From: G038396625 sp038396625
Lineage (GTDB): Bacteria; Bacillota; Clostridia; Peptostreptococcales; Thermotaleaceae
Reading direction: 5' to 3'
Length of the DNA stretch: 64,000 nucleotides
Assembly: GCA_038396625.1 (NCBI GenBank)
Contig: CP121688.1
Coordinates: 496,001-560,000, forward strand
The notes below the pieces were generated by a model that made no database searches, had not been told where the DNA came from, and was given only the letters and a program-made list of their open reading frames with translations. The position numbers and the translations under genes were made by a program. Of this stretch, positions 42,411 to 51,411 are shown in pieces; within the stretch, counting starts at the first letter, position 1; each line of letters begins with the position of its first letter.

Positions 42411-42485
42411 GGTTATGGGTAATAGGTTACGACTTACAAGACCCATAAGATTTGACTGTAAAACTACTAACGACTAACTGCTAAC
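42411..42485 (+). repeat. CTAAC-rich dispersed element, copy 8 (complete)
   Basis: GGGTTATGGGTAATAGGTTA, CGACTTACAAGACCCATAAG, ATTTGACTGTAAAACTACTA and ACGACTAACTGCTAAC, then the AAGGGGG ribosome site of the next gene. Confidence 0.82.
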
Positions 42486-42500
42486 AAGGGGGAATCAAAT

Positions 42501-42947
42501 ATGCGTCCTGATTGGGATCAATATTTTATGGAAATGGCTGAAATTGCAAAAACCCGATCTACCTGCTGTCGCAGAAAGGTAGGCGCAGTGATTGTAAAGA
42601 ACAAGAGATTATTAGCTACAGGCTATAATGGCGCACCATCAGGTACAGCCCATTGTCTAGATATAGGATGCATGAGAGAACAATTAAAAATTCCTTCAGG
42701 GCAAAGACACGAACTTTGTAGAGGGCTACATGCAGAACAAAATGCCATTATTCAAGCAGCATACCATGGTGTCTCCATAGAGGGTGGTACGCTATATGCT
42801 ACCCTGCAACCATGTATATTATGTGCGAAAATGGCAATCAATGCAGGAATTACAAAAATCGTATTTAAAGGGAACTATCCTGATGAACTTTCTATGGAGA
42901 TGCTCAAGGAGGCAGGTATTGAATTAATACAATTTGATGACATTTAA
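42501..42947 (+). CDS. dCMP deaminase family protein (ComEB-like)
   Basis: A 148-residue zinc-dependent deaminase that converts dCMP to dUMP for dTMP synthesis. The zinc site is visible as H-A-E-Q-N-A (His and catalytic Glu) and P-C-I-L-C. An extra Cys-rich stretch near residues 22-60 (S-T-C-C-R-R-K and C-L-D-I-G-C) fits the second zinc site of dCMP deaminases. In Bacillus the homologue is named comEB, but no competence gene is nearby. Pyrimidine context: upp upstream, tdk and pyrG elsewhere in the window. Confidence 0.92.
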   Translation: MRPDWDQYFMEMAEIAKTRSTCCRRKVGAVIVKNKRLLATGYNGAPSGTAHCLDIGCMREQLKIPSGQRHELCRGLHAEQNAIIQAAYHGVSIEGGTLYATLQPCILCAKMAINAGITKIVFKGNYPDELSMEMLKEAGIELIQFDDI

Positions 42948-42957
42948 ATAAGACCCG

Positions 42958-42986
42958 TTGATTTTTTCCAAATATTAATGTAAAAT
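42958..42986 (+). promoter_or_regulatory. Sigma-A promoter of the tagO/wecA-like gene
   Basis: TTGATT at 42958-42963, a 17-bp spacer and TAAAAT at 42981-42986. Confidence 0.72.
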
Positions 42987-43022
42987 GACTCTGTATACGT
43001 CTGTGAATAAGGAGTGTTCTAT

Positions 43023-44081
43023 GTGAGTAAATACTTTTTTGTATTTTTTATGGCATTCGTTGTATCGGTAGTGATGACGCCATGGGCAAAAAAAATTGCC
43101 TATAAACTAGGAGCCATTGATGTCCCAAAGGATGATCGAAGAGTACATAAAACACCTATTCCGAGAATGGGTGGATTGGCGATATATTTAGGATTTGTGA
43201 TCAGTGTCACAATGGCATTACCAATGGATAAAAAAATGATAGGTATGCTTATAGGAGGGACCCTGATCGTATTAATGGGCATTCTAGATGATAGGAAACC
43301 CTTATCGGCAAAAACAAAATTAGCAGGACAGATTCTCTGTGCTTCAATTTTGGTTTATTGTGGCATGAGGATAGGAAGAATCAACATTCCATTTAGTCAG
43401 TATTTAGATTTACCCTTTATTCAAAATGGTGCCATAGAATTTGGCTTGCTGAGCATACCCTTTACGATATTTTGGATTGTAGGGATCACCAATACATTAA
43501 ATTTGATTGACGGATTAGATGGACTAGCTGCAGGGGTTGCTACCATTGCAGCCGTTACATTATCCTATGTAGCACATATCAATGGTCGACCTGTTACGGC
43601 AATCATGACTTTAGCCATTGCTGGTGCGGCTTTAGGATTTCTACCCTATAATTTCAATCCAGCGAAAATATTTATGGGAGATACAGGTTCTCTATTCTTA
43701 GGATATATGCTGGCAGCGATTTCAATAGATGGTGCCATTAAAGGAGCTACAGCCCTTGCAACAGTAGTGCCGGTATTGGCATTAGGCTTACCGATCTTTG
43801 ATACGACCTTTGCCATTATTCGAAGAGCACGAAATGGCAGACCGATTATGGAGCCTGATAAGGGACATCTTCACCATCGTCTTCTTTCAAAAGGAATCGG
43901 GCAGAAAAGAACGGTGCTGATTCTTTACGCTATTAGTGGAACATTTGGCGTAAGTGCAGTACTTCTTTGCAACGACAAAGCGTTAGACTCTGCGGTGATC
44001 TTAGCTGCCCTTAGTATATTCATGTACATCAGCCTGGGTGTACACAGGTTTCAAAAACAAAAAAGTACCCATAAAGAATAA
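43023..44081 (+). CDS. tagO: Undecaprenyl-phosphate N-acetylglucosamine-1-phosphate transferase (TagO/WecA)
   Basis: A 352-residue polytopic MraY-family enzyme that moves HexNAc-1-phosphate from UDP-HexNAc to undecaprenyl phosphate, the first step of wall teichoic acid or secondary polymer synthesis. Visible motifs: D-D-R-R-V-H-K-T-P, N-L-I-D-G-L-D-G-L-A, G-D-T-G-S-L-F-L-G and the H-L-H-H-R-L loop typical of WecA/TagO. I start at GTG 43023, eight bases after AAGGAG; the overlapping ATG at 43021 is followed at once by TGA. With wecB it supplies precursors for the wall polymer that SLH proteins bind. Confidence 0.92.
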   Translation: MSKYFFVFFMAFVVSVVMTPWAKKIAYKLGAIDVPKDDRRVHKTPIPRMGGLAIYLGFVISVTMALPMDKKMIGMLIGGTLIVLMGILDDRKPLSAKTKLAGQILCASILVYCGMRIGRINIPFSQYLDLPFIQNGAIEFGLLSIPFTIFWIVGITNTLNLIDGLDGLAAGVATIAAVTLSYVAHINGRPVTAIMTLAIAGAALGFLPYNFNPAKIFMGDTGSLFLGYMLAAISIDGAIKGATALATVVPVLALGLPIFDTTFAIIRRARNGRPIMEPDKGHLHHRLLSKGIGQKRTVLILYAISGTFGVSAVLLCNDKALDSAVILAALSIFMYISLGVHRFQKQKSTHKE

Positions 44082-44088
44082 TACCTAC

Positions 44089-44115
44089 ACCAGGAAACAG
44101 CTTCCTGGTTTTTTT
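44089..44115 (+). terminator. Intrinsic terminator
   Basis: ACCAGGAA pairs with TTCCTGGT around ACAGC, followed by six or more T. Confidence 0.9.
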
Positions 44116-44133
44116 ATAGAAGATCAGAAGGTG

Positions 44134-44222
44134 GATTATAGGTTACAGGTGACAACATCCAAGAGATTCATCCTAAAACCACTAGCTACTAACGACTAAC
44201 AACTAACCACTAATCACTAACA
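44134..44222 (+). repeat. CTAAC-rich dispersed element, copy 9 (complete)
   Basis: TTATAGGTTACAGGTGACAA, AAACCACTAGCTACTAACGA and CTAACAACTAACCACTAATC, ending about 20 bp before the wecB start. Confidence 0.8.
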
Positions 44223-44244
44223 TCCAAAATGAGGTGAACAAAAA

Positions 44245-45372
44245 ATGAGCAAATTAAAAATCATGTCCATATTTGGGACAAGGCCAGAAGCCATTAAGAT
44301 GGCACCGGTGGTAAAGGAATTGGAAAAACATGCGTCGATAGAATCAACCATTTGTGTAACGGCACAGCATCGGGAAATGCTGGACCAGGTGCTTGAACTC
44401 TTTCAAATTCAGCCCCATTATGACCTCGATATCATGAAACCAGGGCAAACCTTAAGTCAAATTACAGCAAGGGCGATTACAGGGTTAGAAGAAGTGATAA
44501 AGGAAGTAAAACCCCATATGGTATTGGTTCATGGAGATACGACAACCACTTTTGTAGGGGCATTGGCTGCTTTTTATCAGCAAGTGAAGGTAGGGCATGT
44601 GGAAGCAGGACTGCGAAGCCATAATCCATATTCTCCCTATCCTGAAGAAATGAATAGAACTTTGACAGGGAGACTGAGTCATCTTCACTTTGCACCTACT
44701 CAAGGGAATCGAAAAAATCTTCTTGAGGAAGGGGTGAAAGAAGAAAGCATTATTATTACTGGAAATACAGTAATTGATGCTTTGTTGCAGGTGGTGAAAA
44801 AAGATTATCAATTTGATGATCAGCGATTGAATCATATTGATTACCTCCACAAAAAAGTGATACTCCTTACCTCCCATCGGAGAGAAAATCTAGGTCAGCC
44901 TATGGTCAATATTTTTTCTGCAGTGAAAGAAATTGTTGAAAAAAATCAAGAAGTAGAAGTGGTTTTTCCAGTTCATCTGAATCCCAAAGTACAGGAATTG
45001 GCTTTTGATATATTAGGAAATATGGAAAGAGTACATCTTATTAAACCTTTGGATTATGAGCCCTTTGCCAACTTAATGGCAAGAAGTTATCTGATTCTAA
45101 CGGACTCTGGGGGAATCCAAGAAGAAGCACCCTCTCTAGGAAAGCCTGTTTTAGTACTCAGAACAGAAACAGAACGCCCAGAAGCCGTACAAGCAGGGAC
45201 GGTAAAGATGGCAGGCGTAGAAAAAGAAAGGATTTTTACTTTAATCGATACTTTAATTCATGACAAGAATTTTTATGATCGAATGGCAAATGCAGTCAAT
45301 CCCTATGGGGATGGAAAAGCAGCGCAAAGAATTGTGGAAGCCATTCTATCAGACAACGTTTTCCTTAGATAA
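44245..45372 (+). CDS. wecB: UDP-N-acetylglucosamine 2-epimerase (non-hydrolysing)
   Basis: A 375-residue GT-B-fold enzyme interconverting UDP-GlcNAc and UDP-ManNAc. The N-terminal F-G-T-R-P-E-A-I-K-M motif, V-H-G-D-T-T-T, G-H-V-E-A-G-L-R and the C-terminal D-S-G-G-I-Q-E-E-A-P substrate loop are all visible. GAGGTGA lies upstream of the ATG. Next to tagO it fits synthesis of a ManNAc-containing wall polymer linkage unit. Confidence 0.96.
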   Translation: MSKLKIMSIFGTRPEAIKMAPVVKELEKHASIESTICVTAQHREMLDQVLELFQIQPHYDLDIMKPGQTLSQITARAITGLEEVIKEVKPHMVLVHGDTTTTFVGALAAFYQQVKVGHVEAGLRSHNPYSPYPEEMNRTLTGRLSHLHFAPTQGNRKNLLEEGVKEESIIITGNTVIDALLQVVKKDYQFDDQRLNHIDYLHKKVILLTSHRRENLGQPMVNIFSAVKEIVEKNQEVEVVFPVHLNPKVQELAFDILGNMERVHLIKPLDYEPFANLMARSYLILTDSGGIQEEAPSLGKPVLVLRTETERPEAVQAGTVKMAGVEKERIFTLIDTLIHDKNFYDRMANAVNPYGDGKAAQRIVEAILSDNVFLR

Positions 45373-45499
45373 TAGAAGAATGAGAGCATAAAATTACAAG
45401 AAATAATCAATAACCGGAAAATTTAACAGAAAATAATCATTGTCAAGAATTTGTTTTTCATATAGAATGAATAAAAAGAGAGATGTAAGTGGTGATCAG

Positions 45500-45835
45500 A
45501 TGATAAAATACAGCGAAGAAACAGTTTACTTCATTTCTTATGCCAAGCTTCCCACGGAAATATCAGCAGCCAACATGCATCGGGTAGTAGGCGTTGGGAT
45601 GGTCATTAACTATCACACAGGTATCATTGAAGATACATCTTGCACACTTATTACTGAAGAAGCTAGAAACTTCATTAAGCAGACGATTGTAGGGCACAAT
45701 CTGCATGATGGGGTGGAGGCTTTAATTGAAAAGATCAAGTATCGATTTCATGGGGTAGCTCAAAAGGCTATATGTGTTGCTGTGAAGGGGACCTATGAAA
45801 GATACATAACATGGAGAAGTGAAAATGTAAAATAG
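45500..45835 (+). CDS. DUF3870-like small protein
   Basis: A 111-residue protein of unknown function resembling DUF3870, with the pattern Y-F-I-S-Y-A-K-L-P near residue 10, V-V-G-V-G-M-V-I-N and D-x-x-C-T-L-I-T in the middle. The start is uncertain: ATG 45500 follows a weak GGTGAT; in-frame alternatives lie near 45467. It has no signal peptide or membrane segment. A long terminator hairpin separates it from the transport/BKACE cluster. Whether it belongs to that cluster is unknown. Confidence 0.65.
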   Translation: MIKYSEETVYFISYAKLPTEISAANMHRVVGVGMVINYHTGIIEDTSCTLITEEARNFIKQTIVGHNLHDGVEALIEKIKYRFHGVAQKAICVAVKGTYERYITWRSENVK

Positions 45836-45884
45836 ATACTGCTTTACTTGCAGTAAAAATGCAACCCATTCTTACTTAGTGAGT

Positions 45885-45939
45885 AAAATCCAGTACAATT
45901 AGTTCACAATTTGTGAATTTATTGTTACTGGATTTTTTT
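45885..45939 (+). terminator. Long terminator hairpin after the DUF3870-like gene
   Basis: AAATCCAGTA-CAAT pairs with ATTG-TTACTGGATTT; an inner TTCAC/GTGAA stem closes the loop, and a run of seven T follows. Confidence 0.88.
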
Positions 45940-46049
45940 ATTTTTAATTCTCCATATTTGAGGTGCAAGTGTATTTGAAGGAGGGGGTGTTTGCTTTAAA
46001 ATAGGTACTTTTTAATCAATAAACCATAAATTATAAAGGAGGAAATTGG

Positions 46050-47333
46050 ATGAAAAGATTTAAATTACAACTTTTTCACAAAATCTTTATAGGATTAATT
46101 TTAGGTGCCGGGATAGGATTTGCTTTTAGTACCATAGGAGGCGAAGATAATAGCTTTGTTGCGCAGGCAGTACCTATATTTTCTTTCTTAGGAGATTTAT
46201 TTTTAAGATTAATTCGTATGGTGGTTGTGCCTTTAGTATTCTTCTCCATTATTAGTGGCGTAGCAAATCTAGGAGATCTAAAAAAACTTAGGAGTATGGG
46301 AATCAAAACCATTATTCTTTTCTTTGGAACAGCATTTTGTGCCGTAACAATTGGACTGATTCTCGCACAAATTATTCAACCAGGAGCAGGTATCACCTTA
46401 GGAGAAGTAGGATCACAAGTGGAAATAAAAGAATTGCCTGGCGTTGCAGCAACTATTTTAAATTTCTTCCCACAAAATCCTATTGAATCCATGGCAAAGG
46501 GTGAGATGCTACATATTATTTCTTTTAGTGTATTTCTTGGAGCTGCTCTGTTGATGATGGGAGAAAAAGGGAAAGTATTAATTGATTTAATCGACAAATG
46601 TTCTGAAGCAATGTTTAAAATTACAGATATGGTTGTACAGATCACACCTCTTGGAGTATTCGGGCTTATGGCAAATGCTACCACAAAATTCGGTATTAAG
46701 ATTTTCGGACCCATTTCTAAATTTATTCTTACGGATTATCTTGCATCATTGATTCATATTGCGCTTGTTTATACTTTCATTCTTGTAGTATTTGGAAAAG
46801 TTAATCCAATTAAATTCTATAAAAAAGCATTCCAAACTTGGCTTGTAGCCTTTAGTACATGTAGTTCTATGGCTACCCTTCCTGTAACCATGAGAATTGC
46901 TGATGAAGAGCTCGGGATTCCAAAGGAAAATGCAAGCTTTGTATTACCCCTTGGCGCCACAGCGAATATGAATGGAACCTCGATATATTTTGGAATCATT
47001 GTTTTATTCGCAGCCCAGATTTATGGCATCCCTCTTACTTTTAAAATGCAGGCACTTTTAGTACTACAGGCAACGCTTTTATCTGTAGGATGTGCAGCAG
47101 TACCTCAAGTAGGACTTTTAATTAGTATTGCACTGCTTACAAGTATGGGATTACCATTAGATGGGATTGCCTTAGTAGCGGGAATCTATAGAATTGTAGA
47201 CCAAGCACATACCTCAACAAATGCACTTGGGGATCTGGTTGTAGCTACGACAGTAGCAGGAATGGAAGGAGATTTAGATAGAGAAAAATTCAATTATGGC
47301 GGCATGTTTATACAAGAAAGTAAAGTAGCTTAA
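46050..47333 (+). CDS. Dicarboxylate/amino acid:cation symporter (DAACS family)
   Basis: A 427-residue protein of the GltP/GltT/DctA family with eight membrane helices and two re-entrant loops. The first loop carries F-S-T-C-S-S-M-A-T-L-P (near residue 269) and the N-M-N-G-T sodium/substrate motif lies near residue 308. These carriers take up glutamate, aspartate or C4-dicarboxylates, usually with sodium or protons. AAAGGAGG precedes the ATG. It is the first gene of a run with an aminotransferase and a BKACE enzyme 33 and 34 bp apart, so it probably imports their substrate. Confidence 0.92.
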   Translation: MKRFKLQLFHKIFIGLILGAGIGFAFSTIGGEDNSFVAQAVPIFSFLGDLFLRLIRMVVVPLVFFSIISGVANLGDLKKLRSMGIKTIILFFGTAFCAVTIGLILAQIIQPGAGITLGEVGSQVEIKELPGVAATILNFFPQNPIESMAKGEMLHIISFSVFLGAALLMMGEKGKVLIDLIDKCSEAMFKITDMVVQITPLGVFGLMANATTKFGIKIFGPISKFILTDYLASLIHIALVYTFILVVFGKVNPIKFYKKAFQTWLVAFSTCSSMATLPVTMRIADEELGIPKENASFVLPLGATANMNGTSIYFGIIVLFAAQIYGIPLTFKMQALLVLQATLLSVGCAAVPQVGLLISIALLTSMGLPLDGIALVAGIYRIVDQAHTSTNALGDLVVATTVAGMEGDLDREKFNYGGMFIQESKVA

Positions 47334-47366
47334 GCATTTAAATACATAATAAAGGAGTCTTGCAAA

Positions 47367-48722
47367 ATGAGCTTAAACAAAGCACCTAAAAATCATGTAT
47401 TTTACAGAAATCAAAATTGGCATTATCCTAAGATTGAAAGAGGAGAGGGAATCTATCTATATGATGTAGATGGAAAGAAGTATGTAGATGGTTGCTCCGG
47501 CTCTGCGGTTGCTAACATTGGCCATGGGAACAAAGAACTTGCAGCATTTACAAAAGAACACATGGAAAGAATCGCATTTACTCATCTTTCTAGATGGACA
47601 GTAGATTCTATAGAAAAATGCGCAGAAAAGGTAGCAGAATGGATGCCAGGAGATTTGAATCATGTATATTTTGTATCTGGTGGCTCTGAATCTACAGAAA
47701 CTGCTATTAAATTAGCACGACAATATTTTGTCGAAAGAGACAAAGGAAAAACTTCTAAGTGGAAAATTATTTCCAAGTGGAATTCATTCCACGGTAATAC
47801 AATGGGTTCTCTATCTATGACTGGAATTACTGGTAGGAGAAAAATTTATGATCCTATGTTAATCAATTTTCCTAAAATTCCTCAGTTTTATCATTATAGA
47901 AATCCATGGGGATGTGAAACACTTGAAGAAACTAGTGTTAAAGCAGCACAGGCACTAGAAGAAGAAATTCTAAGACAGGGAGCAGATAATATTGCTGCAT
48001 TTATTACTGAACCGGTAGTGGGTTCTGCTGTTCCAGGAGCTCACCCAACATCAACTTATTTTAAAATGGTTAGAGAAATCTGTGATAAGTATGATGTATT
48101 ACTCATTGTTGACGAAGTAATGGCTGGATTTGGAAGAACAGGGAAGCAAATGGCCATTGATCATTATGATATCGTACCAGATATTATTACCACTGCAAAA
48201 GGAATGAGTTGCGGCTATACACCCATAGGAGCAGCTGTTGTATCCGATAAAATATTTGATGCCATCATGATCAACGGCAGTGGACACTTTGTGCATGGTC
48301 ATACCTATGCAGGAAACCCCTTGTCCTGTGGAATTGCTGCAAAAGTTCTAGAAATTGTTGAACGAGAAGGCTATGTAAAAAATGCTGCACAACAAGGTGA
48401 ATATCTAATGAACAAAATGCAAGAACTCTATAAGTATCCGATCGTAGGGGATATAAGAGGAAAAGGCTTAATGATTGGTATAGAGCTTGTAAAAGATAAG
48501 GCGACAAAAGAACCTTTTAATGTGTCAGATAATGTAAAAGGCATCTTAACCAATAAATGTTTAGACAATGGCTTGGTAATTTATCCAGGTGGAGGAAGCG
48601 TAGACGGTGTTAGAGGAGACCATACATTGATTGCACCTCCTGTAAATATCACAAAAGAAGAAGTAGACGCATTGTATGATGCCTTAGAAAAAGGAATAAA
48701 GTCTGTTTGTGAAACAGTATAG
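47367..48722 (+). CDS. Class III PLP-dependent aminotransferase
   Basis: A 451-residue fold-type I aminotransferase. PLP-binding D-E-V-M-A-G-F-G-R-T-G (Asp of D-E-V) is near residue 250 and the Schiff-base Lys is in T-T-A-K-G-M-S-C-G-Y near residue 277. Class III enzymes act on omega-amino or beta-amino groups as well as ornithine-like substrates. Its place between a dicarboxylate symporter and a beta-keto-acid cleavage enzyme suggests it makes a beta-keto acid from a beta-amino acid; that is inference. AAAGGAG precedes the ATG. Confidence 0.9.
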   Translation: MSLNKAPKNHVFYRNQNWHYPKIERGEGIYLYDVDGKKYVDGCSGSAVANIGHGNKELAAFTKEHMERIAFTHLSRWTVDSIEKCAEKVAEWMPGDLNHVYFVSGGSESTETAIKLARQYFVERDKGKTSKWKIISKWNSFHGNTMGSLSMTGITGRRKIYDPMLINFPKIPQFYHYRNPWGCETLEETSVKAAQALEEEILRQGADNIAAFITEPVVGSAVPGAHPTSTYFKMVREICDKYDVLLIVDEVMAGFGRTGKQMAIDHYDIVPDIITTAKGMSCGYTPIGAAVVSDKIFDAIMINGSGHFVHGHTYAGNPLSCGIAAKVLEIVEREGYVKNAAQQGEYLMNKMQELYKYPIVGDIRGKGLMIGIELVKDKATKEPFNVSDNVKGILTNKCLDNGLVIYPGGGSVDGVRGDHTLIAPPVNITKEEVDALYDALEKGIKSVCETV

Positions 48723-48756
48723 GTTAAAATGGTTAAAGAATAAGGAGTGAATAGAC

Positions 48757-49572
48757 ATGGAGAAACTCATCGTGACTGTAGCGCATACAGGAAACGTACC
48801 AACGAAGGAAATGAATCCAGCAACGCCTGTTACCGTAGATGAAATCGTGGAAGATATTAAAAAATGTAGAAATTTAGGAGCATCTGTTGCACATATTCAT
48901 GTAAGAGATCATGAAGGAAAACCAACAAGTGATAGAAATTTATTTAAGCAGGTGTTAGATAAACTAGATGATGAAAAGGTAGATATCATTAAGCAAGTTT
49001 CAACAGGTGCAAGGGGTGGCGCAAACAATATTGAATGGAGAGGGCAGATGCTTGACCTAAATGCTCAAATGGCTAGTTTAGCAACAGGCTCTTCAAACTT
49101 TCCAAGTAGTATTAATGCCAATGAACCAGCACTTATTGAAGCGTTAGCGGCAAAGATGTATGCAAATGGTATCAAACCAGAAATCGAAGCATTCGATGTT
49201 GCGATGATTTCTAATGCCAAAAGGTTCTTAAAAAAAGGAATTTTAAAGGCACCTCTTCATTTTAATTTAGTAATGAATGTGCCGGGATCTATACAAGGGA
49301 CGCCTAAAAATCTAATGTTCATGGTTGAAAGCTTGCCAGAAGGTTCCACGTGGACAGTATCTGGAATAGGAAAATCTCAAATAACGATGCTAACGATGGC
49401 CATATTATTAGGGGGGCATGTTCGAACAGGATTAGAAGATGTGATTGAATACGAAAAAGGTGTGTTGGCTAGTAATACAATGCTTGTAGAGAGAGTGATA
49501 AGAATTGCAAAAGAACTAGGTAGAGAAATTGCTACACCTGATGAAACGAAAAAAATACTAGGTATACAATAG
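48757..49572 (+). CDS. Beta-keto acid cleavage enzyme (BKACE), not the lysine-pathway type
   Basis: A 271-residue BKACE-family TIM barrel, homologous to Kce at 25427. The metal-binding H-I-H and later L-E-D are conserved, so it should condense a beta-keto acid with acetyl-CoA to acetoacetate and a new acyl-CoA. Residue 14 is Val rather than the Glu that, as I recall, binds the 5-amino group in Kce, and F-D-F-V near residue 177 becomes F-N-L-V. The substrate is therefore probably not 3-keto-5-aminohexanoate. It follows the aminotransferase by 34 bp. Databases may label it kce; I would not. Confidence 0.88.
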   Translation: MEKLIVTVAHTGNVPTKEMNPATPVTVDEIVEDIKKCRNLGASVAHIHVRDHEGKPTSDRNLFKQVLDKLDDEKVDIIKQVSTGARGGANNIEWRGQMLDLNAQMASLATGSSNFPSSINANEPALIEALAAKMYANGIKPEIEAFDVAMISNAKRFLKKGILKAPLHFNLVMNVPGSIQGTPKNLMFMVESLPEGSTWTVSGIGKSQITMLTMAILLGGHVRTGLEDVIEYEKGVLASNTMLVERVIRIAKELGREIATPDETKKILGIQ

Positions 49573-49874
49573 AAAAAATGAGGGACGATAAGTCCCTCAA
49601 ATAGCATAAAAAACGAAAATATGTTTATTTATTCACAAACCTCCTTTTCAATAATAAGATAAGATACATTGTGAAAAATGTCGAATGATGAAGAAAATAA
49701 TAGAATAATAGATAAAATATAAATTTTTTGTAAAATGAAAAAATTACCAAAATAAAGCATTTCTTACAATAGTATGTTAAAATATAATCGTAAGGCACAA
49801 AGTATACAAAATACAACAATGAAATATGTAATACTTAATGCCTTGTAAATTATATTGTAAAGGGGTTGTTGGAT
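49573..49874. other. Gap between BKACE gene and atoE-like gene
   Basis: A 302-bp AT-rich gap. GAGGGAC/GTCCCTC forms a small hairpin at 49581-49599 without a T run. A TATAAT-like box lies near 49783. No gene seen. Confidence 0.55.
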
Positions 49875-51221
49875 ATGTTTAAGCGCATCACAAAAGCATG
49901 CGTAAGTATTGTGCAAAAGTATTTACCAGACCCATTTTTATTTGCAGTTATTCTTACACTTATTGTGTTTGCCCTAGGTATTTTTACCACAGGACAAGGA
50001 CCTATGGCGATGGTGCTTCATTGGAGTAGTGGTTTTTGGAAACTACTGGCCTTTTCTATGCAGATGGCACTTGTATTGGTGACAGGACATACCTTGGCGA
50101 ATGCACCTGTTATTAAAAAAGGACTTACAAGATTAGCAAGTGTGGCAAAAACACCCACACAAGCAATTTTAGCAGTTACCTTTATTTCTACGATTGCCTG
50201 CTGGATCAACTGGGGATTTGGATTGGTAGTGGGTGCTTTATACGCCCGACAGCTGGCAAAACAAGTAAAGGGTGTAGATTATAGACTGTTAATTGCTTCG
50301 GCTTACTCAGGATTCTTAGTATGGCACTCAGGGATCTCAGGATCTATTCCTTTGAAGCTAGCAACGGCGGGAGATGATTTGGCAAAGGCGACCAATGGCG
50401 CTGTAACAGAAGCTATATCTACTAATGCAACGATTTTTTCCTTGTTCAATATCATCATTTTTGTGATGATCTTAGTGACGATGCCTTTCTTAAATAAAGC
50501 CATGCATCCTAAAGAAGATGAGGCAGTTGTCATTGATCCGAGATTACTACAGGAAGAAGAGGAAGCCGTTACAATTGCGGAGCCTACACCGGCAGACAAG
50601 ATGGAGAACAGTCCAATACTATCCATACTCATTGGTCTCATGGGGGTTGCATTTATTATTTATTATTTTGCCCATAATGGATTTGCATTAAATTTAGATG
50701 TCGTGAATTTTATCTTTTTATTCGCAGGGATTATCTTGCATGGAACACCAAGAAGATTTTTGGACGCCATCAATGCTGCGGCAAGAGGAACAGCAGGAAT
50801 TATTCTACAATTCCCCTTCTATGCTGGAATTATGGGAATGATGACAGGAGCTACTGAAGGGGGTACATCATTAGCAGGCGTTATTTCTAATTTATTTGTA
50901 AATGTTTCCACACCTACGACTTTTCCATTATTTACATTCTTAAGTGCGGGAATTGTAAACTTCTTTGTACCCTCAGGTGGTGGACAGTGGGCAGTACAAG
51001 CACCAATTATGATGCCTGCAGGCGCGGCTTTAGGAGTAGATCCTGCAAAAACAGGAATGGCTATTGCATGGGGAGATGCTTGGACAAATATGATTCAGCC
51101 ATTCTGGGCATTACCAGCCTTAGGAATTGCTGGACTAGGTGCAAGAGATATTATGGGTTATTGTTTGATTGATTTAATTTATTCGGGCATTATTATTGGG
51201 TTAGGATTGATGTTCCTATAG
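49875..51221 (+). CDS. atoE: Short-chain fatty acid transporter (AtoE family)
   Basis: A 448-residue protein with about 11 membrane helices. The V-P-S-G-G-G-Q-W-A-V-Q-A-P segment near residue 374 is the AtoE family signature. In Escherichia coli AtoE handles acetoacetate and butyrate. I start at ATG 49875, nine bases after AAGGGG; TTG codons at 49866 and 49869 abut it. An acidic loop (about 205-240) separates the two halves. It sits between the BKACE gene and atoDA and may export or import a keto or fatty acid of that route. Confidence 0.9.
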   Translation: MFKRITKACVSIVQKYLPDPFLFAVILTLIVFALGIFTTGQGPMAMVLHWSSGFWKLLAFSMQMALVLVTGHTLANAPVIKKGLTRLASVAKTPTQAILAVTFISTIACWINWGFGLVVGALYARQLAKQVKGVDYRLLIASAYSGFLVWHSGISGSIPLKLATAGDDLAKATNGAVTEAISTNATIFSLFNIIIFVMILVTMPFLNKAMHPKEDEAVVIDPRLLQEEEEAVTIAEPTPADKMENSPILSILIGLMGVAFIIYYFAHNGFALNLDVVNFIFLFAGIILHGTPRRFLDAINAAARGTAGIILQFPFYAGIMGMMTGATEGGTSLAGVISNLFVNVSTPTTFPLFTFLSAGIVNFFVPSGGGQWAVQAPIMMPAGAALGVDPAKTGMAIAWGDAWTNMIQPFWALPALGIAGLGARDIMGYCLIDLIYSGIIIGLGLMFL

Positions 51222-51248
51222 TAAAAATAAAAATTTCATATATCCACA

Positions 51249-51276
51249 TATGGAACGGTTGATCAACCGTTCCATA
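51249..51276. promoter_or_regulatory. Perfect 28-nt palindrome between atoE and atoD
   Basis: TATGGAACGGTTGA and TCAACCGTTCCATA form an unbroken dyad with no T run after it. It may be a transcript-end hairpin or an operator for the atoDA promoter 45 bp downstream. Confidence 0.6.
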
Positions 51277-51320
51277 ACAATGTCTTGTTGATGTAAAATC
51301 TTGCATGTAAATTATATATT

Positions 51321-51349
51321 TTGTGTTTTTTCTATAAATGTAGTATAAT
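51321..51349 (+). promoter_or_regulatory. Promoter of atoDA
   Basis: TTGTGT at 51321-51326, a 17-bp spacer and TATAAT at 51344-51349. Confidence 0.7.
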
Positions 51350-51411
51350 TTTGGTGGAGTGAGAAAAATAGAAAAAACAAATACTATTTTCTATATATGG
51401 AGGTGTTCGTC

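Noticed and set aside
51397..51411. Earlier start for atoD
   Set aside because: The ATG overlaps the ribosome site that serves the ATG at 51412.
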